From contig CAZBCK010000053.1 in the NCBI GenBank assembly GCA_964490635.1, positions 1 to 5,462 of the forward strand: a stretch of 5,462 bases of DNA, in the 5' to 3' direction. The position numbers were made by a program, and so were the translations under genes. This DNA comes from JAYEHC01 sp964490635 (GTDB taxonomy: Bacteria; Patescibacteriota; Minisyncoccia; JAHIHE01; JAGLIN01). Position 1 is the first letter of the stretch; every line of letters starts with the position of its first letter. Under the pieces are notes generated by a model. The model was not told the DNA's origin. It did not search any database and saw only the letters and a program-made list of their open reading frames with translations. Of the stretch, positions 1 through 5,245 are shown piece after piece.

Positions 1-80
1 GTAGGTACCAAAGCGGTCAAATGGGACTGGCTGTAAACCAGTTGGCTCTGCCTTCAGGGGTTCGAATCCCTTCCTACCCA
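1..80 (+). tRNA. tRNA-Tyr (GTA anticodon), 5' end cut by two bases
   Basis: The cloverleaf folds by eye. The anticodon stem ACTGG/CCAGT (26-30 and 38-42) is perfect and encloses the loop CTGTAAA with anticodon GTA at 33-35. A long variable arm (GGC 44-46, GCC 50-52) marks a class II tRNA, as expected for bacterial tyrosine. The T arm is AGGGG/CCCTT (56-60 and 68-72) around TTCGAAT. The 3' acceptor strand CCTACCC (73-79) needs GGGTAGG on the 5' side, but the window opens with GTAGG, so two G residues lie upstream. The discriminator is A80 and the next bases are CAT, so the CCA end is not encoded and must be added by a nucleotidyltransferase. No terminator is visible before the next gene. Confidence 0.96.
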
Positions 81-126
81 CATTTTACTTTAAACGAAAA
101 GAGGTTGAAATTTTCACAACTAAATT

Positions 127-1314
127 ATGAAAAGTCATCTTGAAAATATCGGAGAAACAGTTTCAGGTTCATCGTCACTACATGAAAATGGTCCGTTTGG
201 TACTGCTTTAGAAGATCCATTTGATAAAACGCTTAAGAAATTTGGAGAGGAAAAGAAAGATCTTAATTTACCAAGACAAGATAAAAAAAATTTCGAAAAA
301 GAATGTGCATTAGAGTTAGTAAGAAAAAAAATAAATGAAATAGAAGTAGATCCGGAAAATCCAGTGGTAGCAGTTAGTGATATTATTGAATATTTAAAAG
401 AAAGAGATATTGAAATTTCAGAAGATATAAAAAAATATACTGAATTTGCCATTAGTGAAAAAAATAATTTTTTACAAGATTTAAAAAGACTTAAAATCGA
501 CAGAGACAACCCGAACAAAGAAGAGAAGGAACTACTCAAGGAAATGGCTTTGAAAGACACTGAGTGGATGGGAGATGCTATTGAATACATAAGAAAAAAT
601 AAAGATAATCCGGAAGAGATTGAAAAATTTTGGAAAGAGTATGATAAAACTTTTTTGAGTTTTAAGGAGCACGAAAATAATAAAGATTTTACTAAAAGAT
701 ATAGCATTGAACAAGGTCCAGAAGTTGTTAAAAGAGGAATTCTAGCGGAGATTGCCGCGATGGATTTGCTGAAAGAACTAGTAAACGGTTTTAAGGGGTG
801 CAAAAAAGTTGAAATAGAATATTCCACTCCCGAAGAAGATGTCTATGATAAAATTGATTTCTTTTTGATTGTAACTCTTGAGAATGGAAGGATTAAAAGA
901 ATTCCAGTTCAGGTTAAATCGTGTAATATTTCCGGTTTCACTAATAATTATTCAAATATAAAAGAACTAGAGAGAAAAACAAGATTTGTTTTAGACAATG
1001 TAATCAATACTGACGAAACAAAAAACATCAGAATAGATAAAAAATATAAATACCAAGTAAGAGCGGGGAAAAGAATGAATGAATTTTTTGGTATTGAAAA
1101 GAATAAAAACGGAATTAAAATCAACAAAGGTGGGTTTTTTGTTATTCTGCCTAACGGGAAAATGAATCCAAAATTTCTTAACCCGCAAGACGAAAGCGGA
1201 AAAACAACAGAGAATTGCATAGATAAAAAAGGAATTCCGTCTGAGGCGCTTAGGAGTCATTTCCTATTTGAATCTCAGACAATGAAAAATGTAGAAGCAA
1301 TTCTTAAAATTTAG
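127..1314 (+). CDS. Unrecognised 395-aa protein with a PD-(D/E)XK nuclease-like C-terminal half
   Basis: I do not recognise this protein as a named family. Residues 1-190 are highly charged, rich in Lys and Glu, and look mostly helical. From about residue 195 the pattern resembles a PD-(D/E)XK nuclease core: a helix with Gly204 and Glu208 (GILAEIAAMDLL), a strand with Asp241 and Asp244 (DKIDFFLIV), and 17 residues later a strand ending in Gln262-Val-Lys264 (PVQVKS). The spacing and the Q-x-K variant are known from Mrr-like and other members of that superfamily, so DNA cleavage is possible but inferred. There is no signal peptide or membrane segment. The ATG lacks a well-placed SD; GAGGT at 101-105 is about 21 bases away. 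The gene lies 46 bases after tRNA-Tyr and may be co-transcribed with it. A non-catalytic DNA-binding protein is an alternative. Confidence 0.8.
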   Translation: MKSHLENIGETVSGSSSLHENGPFGTALEDPFDKTLKKFGEEKKDLNLPRQDKKNFEKECALELVRKKINEIEVDPENPVVAVSDIIEYLKERDIEISEDIKKYTEFAISEKNNFLQDLKRLKIDRDNPNKEEKELLKEMALKDTEWMGDAIEYIRKNKDNPEEIEKFWKEYDKTFLSFKEHENNKDFTKRYSIEQGPEVVKRGILAEIAAMDLLKELVNGFKGCKKVEIEYSTPEEDVYDKIDFFLIVTLENGRIKRIPVQVKSCNISGFTNNYSNIKELERKTRFVLDNVINTDETKNIRIDKKYKYQVRAGKRMNEFFGIEKNKNGIKINKGGFFVILPNGKMNPKFLNPQDESGKTTENCIDKKGIPSEALRSHFLFESQTMKNVEAILKI

Positions 1315-1350
1315 CATGGATAATAATATTATTACAATAATACAAACAAA

Positions 1351-1358
1351 AGAAGGAG
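1351..1358 (+). promoter_or_regulatory. Strong Shine-Dalgarno site of the 66-aa gene
   Basis: AGAAGGAG ends six bases before the ATG at 1365. It is the best SD match in the window and fixes the start of this small gene. Its presence also supports the gene being real despite its size. Confidence 0.8.
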
Positions 1359-1364
1359 AACAAT

Positions 1365-1565
1365 ATGGAAGAAAAAAAATCAGCAAAATCTTTGCTTGAA
1401 ATGAATTGTAAAGAAGCAGAAGGAATTATAGAACGAAGAAAGAATAATAAAAATTCTTTAGTTTCGCAAATTCAGTTTAGTAGATTTGTAAGACATTGCT
1501 TAGATTGCGATAAGTGCGAAGCAAAAGCAAAAAAAGCTAGTCTTTTGATTTCCAGTGAAGATTAA
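1365..1565 (+). CDS. Small protein with a zf-HC2-like zinc-finger pattern
   Basis: This 66-aa protein is highly charged and has no membrane segment. Cys15 sits in a context like the start of the anti-sigma-factor zinc-finger family (MNCKEAEGII). Further on, His44, Cys48 and Cys51 form H-x3-C-x2-C within RHCLDCDKC; this is the signature of zf-HC2/ZAS domains, which bind one zinc ion with an N-terminal Cys or His plus this triplet. Cys45 is an extra possible ligand. Known ZAS proteins usually continue into a membrane helix or sensor domain, but this one stops at residue 66, so an anti-sigma role is only a guess. The strong SD supports translation. The gene follows the nuclease-like gene by 50 bases and precedes uppS by 57. 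A CxxC-rich protein of another kind is possible. Confidence 0.75.
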   Translation: MEEKKSAKSLLEMNCKEAEGIIERRKNNKNSLVSQIQFSRFVRHCLDCDKCEAKAKKASLLISSED

Positions 1566-1622
1566 AAAGGGCTATGAAAAACACAACTCTTCATTTTTTT
1601 ATTAGATATTACATTTTCAATA

Positions 1623-2339
1623 ATGAAAAAAACAAAAAATCTCCCAAAACATATTGCCATCATTCCCGACGGAAATCGTCGTTGGGCGAGAAAGCATCAA
1701 ATGGAAGTGTGGTTCGGACATAGAAAGGGAACAGATGGTTTGGAAAAATTAGCGGATGTCATGATTGAATTGGGAATTCCATATCTTTCCTTTTGGGGAT
1801 CTTCAAAAGATAATTTAAAAAAACGTTCAAAACAAGAAGTAGCGTTTTTATTAAAATTATTTAAGGAAAGATTTTTAGAGTTATCTGAAAGCGAAATAGT
1901 TCATAAAAATCAGATTAGAATAAATATTTTAGGCGATTGGCGAGAACAATTCCCGGAAGATGTCAAAGCATCTTTGAATCAAGCGATAGAAAATACAAAA
2001 AACTATAGCAAGTTTTTTCTGAACTTTTTCATCGCCTATAGCGGAACCGGGGAAGTTTTGGATACAATAAAACAAATCGCGGAAAAAGCAAGAAAAGATT
2101 TATCACTGAAAATAGACAAAAATCTCTTAAAAGATTGTCTTCTGACCCGCGAATTGCCACCGGTTGATTTGATGATCAGAACCGGTGGCGAACCGCATTT
2201 GAGTGATGGATTTATGATGTGGGACACCGCTAATACCCAGCTTTATTTTTTAGACAAGCTCTGGCCTGATTTTAATGAGCGGGATTTAAGAGATGCGATT
2301 AAAAACTATTTGGAGAGAGAAAGAAGATTTGGAGAATAA
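1623..2339 (+). CDS. uppS: Isoprenyl transferase (cis-prenyltransferase, UppS family)
   Basis: This family condenses isopentenyl diphosphate onto farnesyl diphosphate to make undecaprenyl diphosphate, the lipid carrier for peptidoglycan and surface polysaccharides, at the inner face of the membrane. At 238 aa it has normal length. Motif 1 is clear (HIAIIPDGNRRWA, residues 10-22, with Asp16 and Arg20), as is Gly32-His33. The C-terminal signature runs from Arg186 (IRTGGEP) to LYF..LWPDF at about 207-217. Compared with E. coli UppS several conserved positions differ: the FSSENW region reads GSSKDNL (59-65), NYGGR is replaced by AYSGT (138-142), the IPP-binding Arg200 becomes His192, and Mg-binding Glu213 becomes Gln206. 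It is thus a divergent member whose product length is uncertain. No SD precedes the ATG; a near-leaderless start is possible. Convergent with the DgkA-family gene. Confidence 0.93.
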   Translation: MKKTKNLPKHIAIIPDGNRRWARKHQMEVWFGHRKGTDGLEKLADVMIELGIPYLSFWGSSKDNLKKRSKQEVAFLLKLFKERFLELSESEIVHKNQIRINILGDWREQFPEDVKASLNQAIENTKNYSKFFLNFFIAYSGTGEVLDTIKQIAEKARKDLSLKIDKNLLKDCLLTRELPPVDLMIRTGGEPHLSDGFMMWDTANTQLYFLDKLWPDFNERDLRDAIKNYLERERRFGE

Positions 2340-2340
2340 A

Positions 2341-2368
2341 TAAAAAGATGATTATCGCTAATCATCTT
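2341..2368 (-). terminator. Intrinsic terminator of the DgkA-family gene, shared by convergent genes
   Basis: A perfect 10-bp stem, AAGATGATTA (2345-2354) with TAATCATCTT (2359-2368), closes a four-base loop. Read on the minus strand it is followed by a T-rich run (TTTTTATTTATT) extending into the uppS stop codon, a proper intrinsic terminator 10 bases after the minus-strand stop. On the plus strand no T run follows, so it would terminate uppS only weakly if at all. Confidence 0.8.
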
Positions 2369-2378
2369 GATTGATTGT

Positions 2379-2762
2379 TCAGTTTAGTATCAGGACCACA
2401 ATTTTTGGTCCAAGAATTATTATTTCAATAGCGAGAAAAAATAGTCCCGCCATCAAAACCCCTCCGGCAGATTTGTCTTTCGCCAATTTTGCCATTTCAC
2501 TAAACTCGGGATGCAAGTCACTTAAGATATCCTTTCTGACTGAATTAGACATTTCTTGAGTAAATATACTTTTCAGCCCAAGTAAAGTTATTGCCCATTC
2601 AATGCTGTTTATCTGTAATAAAAATGAAAAGATAATTACTACAGAAGCTATAATCAAATGAGCCTTTGCGTTTCTCTCATTTCTAAAGAAATAAACAATA
2701 CCATTTATCGCGTATTGAAAACTTCTTAAGAGATTCCCTGCTGTGAGCTTTTGGCTCGGCAA
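2379..2762 (-). CDS. dgkA: Diacylglycerol/undecaprenol kinase family membrane protein with altered active site
   Basis: The DgkA family uses ATP to phosphorylate diacylglycerol, or undecaprenol in Gram-positive bacteria, inside the membrane. The 127-aa frame fits: SFQYAINGIVYFFRNERNAKAH (14-35), a helix at about 36-50, EWAITLL (55-61), HPEF (84-87) and AKLAKD (91-96) followed by a final helix at 99-125. Aligning without gaps to E. coli DgkA, Glu29 matches Glu28, Glu70 matches Glu69 and Asn73 matches Asn72, but the catalytic Glu76 is Lys77 (EMSNSVRK), and the middle helix is unusually polar with Lys64 and Gln69. Activity is therefore doubtful. The coordinates begin at TTG 2762; a better start is probably ATT at 2783 or 2780, placed correctly after an AGGAGA site. 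It is convergent with uppS, a fitting partner in lipid-carrier metabolism. Confidence 0.85.
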   Translation of the reverse strand: MPSQKLTAGNLLRSFQYAINGIVYFFRNERNAKAHLIIASVVIIFSFLLQINSIEWAITLLGLKSIFTQEMSNSVRKDILSDLHPEFSEMAKLAKDKSAGGVLMAGLFFLAIEIIILGPKIVVLILN

Positions 2763-2777
2763 TTTAAATTTATCGCT

Positions 2778-2793
2778 AATAATTATTTCTCCT
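2778..2793 (-). promoter_or_regulatory. Shine-Dalgarno site with ATT codons, likely true start of the DgkA-family gene
   Basis: On the minus strand AGGAGA (2793-2788) is followed by ATT at 2783-2781 and ATT at 2780-2778, both in frame with the DgkA-family protein and with no stop between. From AGGAG to the two ATT codons is 5 and 8 bases. The nearest conventional start, TTG at 2762, is 25 bases from the site, which is too far. An in-frame TGA at 2798-2796 limits extension. Initiation at AUU is rare but known (infC), so this is inference. Confidence 0.5.
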
Positions 2794-2811
2794 GTTCATA
2801 GTAAATATTGA

Positions 2812-2839
2812 AGTATACATCATTTTAATAAAAAGTCAG
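2812..2839 (-). promoter_or_regulatory. Candidate sigma-70 promoter of the DgkA-family gene
   Basis: On the minus strand CTGACT (2839-2834, four of six to TTGACA) lies 16 bases before TATACT (2817-2812, five of six to TATAAT). A start near 2805 would give a leader of about 20-25 bases that contains the AGGAGA site at 2793-2788. This geometry supports an upstream start near 2780 rather than TTG 2762. Confidence 0.5.
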
Positions 2840-2959
2840 TAGCAAAAATGAAAAATATATATCTTTCTTTATTATCAATTTCAAGCCTGTTGTCGGTATG
2901 TCTTTTTTTGGGGAAATAATTTACTGTTGCTTATACTATTATTGCTTATTTAGATTTTA

Positions 2960-3181
2960 ATGCTTTTAATTAATAAATCTAAAACTAAATTAATTATTTT
3001 TCTTTTCTGCGGATTTTATGGAACTATTGCCGAAGCATTTGCAATTTATTGTGGCGCCTGGCAATACAATAATACTTCATTTTTAAATGTTCCTTTTTGG
3101 TTGCCTGTTTTATGGGGAATTGCCGCGATAAGTATTTTAGAGGTCGCGAATTTTATTATGAAGCTAGAATCAAAAAGATAA
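2960..3181 (+). CDS. Small two-helix membrane protein of unknown function
   Basis: This 73-aa protein is not one I can name. It has two hydrophobic segments, about residues 10-32 (LIIFLFCGFYGTIAEAFAIY) and 42-67. Between them lies a striking aromatic stretch, GAWQY at 32-36 then VPFWLPVLWG at 44-53, followed by a basic C-terminus (KLESKR). The Glu at 25 inside the first helix, together with the GAW-Y and WLP-LWG motifs, gives it the look of a conserved family rather than random sequence. No SD precedes the ATG and an in-frame TAG lies at 2951-2953, so the start cannot be much earlier. It may be a complete small protein or the C-terminal remnant of a larger membrane protein whose front has decayed: the upstream sequence is hydrophobic when translated but interrupted in every frame. 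Confidence 0.6.
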   Translation: MLLINKSKTKLIIFLFCGFYGTIAEAFAIYCGAWQYNNTSFLNVPFWLPVLWGIAAISILEVANFIMKLESKR

Positions 3182-3266
3182 GTTCAATGTCAAACAAATG
3201 AATCCAGATGAAGTATTTTCAGTTTTAAAATTACTATAATGGTTGAAACATCAAAGAACATTACTT

Positions 3267-3296
3267 CTGACTTATTTATAGTACTTTTATTATAAA
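3267..3296 (+). promoter_or_regulatory. Candidate promoter upstream of mltG
   Basis: CTGACT (3267-3272) is followed after 18 bases by TATAAA (3291-3296). The -35 hexamer is the same as that proposed for the DgkA-family gene. The resulting leader would be about 70 bases and would carry the GC-rich hairpin at 3317-3347. The match is moderate, and chance AT-rich matches are common here. Confidence 0.35.
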
Positions 3297-3316
3297 AACA
3301 ATGATTGGCAATATTG

Positions 3317-3347
3317 TGTCCGGATTCCCGCCTCCGCGGGAATGACA
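3317..3347. repeat. REP-like GC-rich palindrome in the mltG leader
   Basis: ATTCCCGC (3324-3331) pairs perfectly with GCGGGAAT (3336-3343) across a four-base CTCC loop. Outside it, TGTC (3317-3320) pairs with GACA (3344-3347) with a three-base bulge, CGG, on the left arm. Hairpins of the type 'TGTCATTCCCGC...GCGGGAATGACA' occur dispersed in many bacterial genomes. It lies 24 bases before the mltG ATG and has no T run, so it is unlikely to be an ordinary terminator. Confidence 0.75.
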
Positions 3348-3371
3348 GAGGAGATTATTGAATCATAAACC

Positions 3372-4403
3372 ATGAGTAAGAAAAAAATAATCACAATACT
3401 TTTAGTTTCATTTCTATTCCTGTTCACAACCGGAATAGTAGGTTTTGTTTATCTCCAACATATGATCAATAAACCATATAACACAAATAATAATACGAGA
3501 AAGGAATTCACAATAGAAAACGGCGATAGCGTTCAGGAAATTGCCGCAAATCTGCAAAGCGATAATTTAATAAGCGAGATGGATCTTTTCAAATTTTATG
3601 TTTGGCAGAAAAAAATATCCGGCAAGCTTCAAGCTGGAAATTATGAGCTGTCGCCTTCAATGCCAATTCCTGAAATCGCAAATTTATTTATTGGAGGAAA
3701 AATAAAATCCAATAAAATTTCAATAACAATACCAGAAGGATTTTCCAATAAAGAAATAGATGCGCGATTTACTGAGAATGGTTTGATTGAAAAAGAAAGT
3801 TTTACAAATTTTAATAAAGCTGGTAACCCAAATTTTTTAACATACGATTTTTTACAAGATAAACCGGAAAACACAGGACTTCAGGGATACTGTTTTCCGG
3901 ACACTTATGAATATTATAAAAATTCCACAATAGAAAATATTACAAAAAAAATGCTTGATAATTTCAATAAAAAATTATCACAGGAACTGAGAGAAGAGAT
4001 CAGGAAACAAAATAAATCTATCTTTGAAACATTAATCCTTGCAAGTATTATAGAGAAAGAGGCTGGTTTCGCCGAAGATATGGGAAAAGTCTCAAGCGTT
4101 TTTCATAACAGACTGGAAATAGATCATCCGCTCGAATCAGACGCAACCATAAATTATATAACAGGATCGGGAAGATCAAAATCAACTTACGAAGATTTGA
4201 AAATTGATTCCCCGTATAATACATATAAATACGCAGGGCTTCCGCCAGCGCCAATTTGCAACCCGGGACTTGACGCTATCAAAGCAGCAATCTATCCAGA
4301 AGAGACTGATTATTTTTTCTTTTTAACACCACCGGACAGAAAAGCTATTTTTAGCGAAACCTATGCGGAACATCTAAAAAATAAAAGTAAATATTTGAAT
4401 TAG
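3372..4403 (+). CDS. mltG: Endolytic murein transglycosylase MltG (YceG-like)
   Basis: MltG cleaves nascent peptidoglycan strands from the outer face of the cytoplasmic membrane and so sets glycan chain length. The 343-aa protein has a short basic N-terminus and one membrane anchor at about residues 5-28, then a LysM-like region at about 44-110 (GDSVQEIAANL), then the catalytic domain. Family signatures are all present: LQGYCFPDTYEY (170-181), LASIIEKEAG with catalytic Glu228, SVFHNRLE followed by PLESDATINY (242-262), and SPYNTYKYAGLPPAPICNPG (280-299). Length is normal. An in-frame TAA at 3366-3368 forces the ATG at 3372; the GAGGAG at 3348-3353 is 18 bases away, too far for a normal SD. 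It stands alone on its strand here, with uncoupled neighbours, but fits uppS functionally. Confidence 0.97.
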   Translation: MSKKKIITILLVSFLFLFTTGIVGFVYLQHMINKPYNTNNNTRKEFTIENGDSVQEIAANLQSDNLISEMDLFKFYVWQKKISGKLQAGNYELSPSMPIPEIANLFIGGKIKSNKISITIPEGFSNKEIDARFTENGLIEKESFTNFNKAGNPNFLTYDFLQDKPENTGLQGYCFPDTYEYYKNSTIENITKKMLDNFNKKLSQELREEIRKQNKSIFETLILASIIEKEAGFAEDMGKVSSVFHNRLEIDHPLESDATINYITGSGRSKSTYEDLKIDSPYNTYKYAGLPPAPICNPGLDAIKAAIYPEETDYFFFLTPPDRKAIFSETYAEHLKNKSKYLN

Positions 4404-4410
4404 AAGACAA

Positions 4411-4581
4411 GAGATTTCTGTTATTGCAAGAAATGAAGTGGAACGACAGCGGAACGGAATGCCAAAGCAATTTCGTAGCTATGCACAAAGAATTTAATTA
4501 CGAGATTGCGGAGTTTATCCCGTACATAATATGGGATCGCCTTCTCGTTCACTGCGTTCACTCGGGCTTCTCACAATGACA
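4411..4581. repeat. Degenerate inverted-repeat element between mltG and the DJ-1/PfpI gene
   Basis: The 236-base spacer holds an old palindromic element. The outer arms 4419-4432 and 4568-4581 match at 11 of 14 positions. The inner arms GCAATTTCGTA (4467-4477) and TACGAGATTGC (4499-4509) match at 10 of 11. The sequence between outer and inner arms is also recognisably related (AACG...CAG...AACG units). The right half carries an extra 30 or so bases with their own hairpin, ATCCCGTA (4517-4524) against TATGGGAT (4530-4537), one G-T pair. The AATGACA right end is shared with the palindrome at 3317-3347. No coding capacity is seen. Confidence 0.65.
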
Positions 4582-4602
4582 AAAAATTACGCATTTTGTA
4601 AT

Positions 4603-4631
4603 TTTAAAAATGCCAAAATTTAATTTATAAT
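4603..4631 (+). promoter_or_regulatory. Promoter of the DJ-1/PfpI gene, probably giving a leaderless transcript
   Basis: A perfect TATAAT (4626-4631) lies 17 bases after TTTAAA (4603-4608, four of six to TTGACA). Only eight bases separate it from the ATG at 4640, so transcription would begin at or within a base or two of the start codon. No SD is present, consistent with leaderless translation. The region is very AT-rich, which weakens the case. Confidence 0.45.
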
Positions 4632-4639
4632 TTAATATT

Positions 4640-5203
4640 ATGAAAGAGAAAAAATTGTACAATAAAAACATTCTGATGATAATCGCCAGCAAGAATTTCA
4701 GAGACGAAGAATATTTTATTCCCTTTGAAACTTTCCAAAAAGCGGGAGCAAGAATTACAACCGCAAGCTCCGTAAAAGGAGAAATAATTGGGATTGAAGG
4801 AGGAGAGGCCAGATCAACTCTGACATTGCCGGAAGTCAATGTAAGAAACTTTGACGCGGTTGTTTTCATCGGAGGAAATGGAACAAAAGAATATTTTGAC
4901 AACAATGATGCTCATAAAATAGTTCATGAAACGATACTCTCAAAAAAAATTCTGGCCGCTATTTGTATCGCGCCGATCATACTGGCAAGAGCCGGAATTT
5001 TAAAGGGGAAAACTGCCACTGTTTGGTCAAGCATTGTAAATAAAAGCGGGGGGAAAGAGTTGAAAGAAGCCGGATGTACGATTTCTAAAAAAAGAGTTGT
5101 ACAGGACGGAAGAATTATTACAGCTGATGGTCCTTCGGTTGCTGAAGAATTTGCAGAAGTCATTATTAAAGCTATGACTGAAAAAATTAAAGATGAAATT
5201 TAG
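4640..5203 (+). CDS. DJ-1/PfpI family protein
   Basis: Members of this class-I glutamine-amidotransferase-like superfamily include PfpI peptidases, glyoxalase/deglycase-type DJ-1 and YajL, and redox-stress chaperones; they act in the cytoplasm. The 187-aa protein shows the whole fold: a first strand (ILMIIASKNF), Glu24 placed four residues before Pro28 as in DJ-1 (Glu18), VFIGGNGTKEYF (75-86), the nucleophile elbow AAICIAP with Cys109, and the closing ITADGPSVAEEFAEVII (160-176). The residue after the cysteine is Ile110, whereas PfpI peptidases have His there, so this looks more like the DJ-1/YajL side and need not be a protease. No signal peptide is present. Nothing in the neighbourhood indicates its substrate. 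Stress protection or glyoxal detoxification is a family-based guess. Confidence 0.92.
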   Translation: MKEKKLYNKNILMIIASKNFRDEEYFIPFETFQKAGARITTASSVKGEIIGIEGGEARSTLTLPEVNVRNFDAVVFIGGNGTKEYFDNNDAHKIVHETILSKKILAAICIAPIILARAGILKGKTATVWSSIVNKSGGKELKEAGCTISKKRVVQDGRIITADGPSVAEEFAEVIIKAMTEKIKDEI

Positions 5204-5245
5204 TTCAGTTCCGAATATTTACAAGGTCAAACCGATTATAATAGA

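Noticed and set aside
56..80. tRNA-Tyr 3' end as an attachment site
   Set aside because: No second copy of this segment and no integrase gene are present in the window.
135..827. A 230-codon open frame on the minus strand
   Set aside because: It lies wholly antisense to the 395-aa gene and is rich in Ser, Phe and Leu as expected from the complement of Lys/Glu-rich coding sequence.
1321..1334. A perfect 14-base palindrome TAATAATATTATTA before the 66-aa gene
   Set aside because: Composed only of A and T in a very AT-rich spacer, so chance is a sufficient explanation; possible operator but unsupported.
2371..2559. A 62-codon plus-strand open frame
   Set aside because: It is antisense to the DgkA-family gene, whose protein has clear family motifs.
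2848..2919. A 23-codon hydrophobic ORF starting ATG AAA AAT, upstream of the 73-aa gene
   Set aside because: No SD, too short to judge, and a different frame from the downstream gene; more likely AT-rich chance or decayed sequence.
3198..3295. Tiny ORFs of 13 and 18 codons (ATG at 3198 and 3239) after the 73-aa gene
   Set aside because: No SD and no recognisable composition or motif; they arise easily in AT-rich spacers.
4583..4613. Two overlapping, mutually exclusive AT-rich hairpins (AAAATTAC/GTAATTTT and GCATTTT/AAAATGC) before the DJ-1/PfpI gene, suggestive of a switch
   Set aside because: Stems are weak, short and AT-rich, and they lie upstream of the proposed transcription start, so they would not be in the mRNA.
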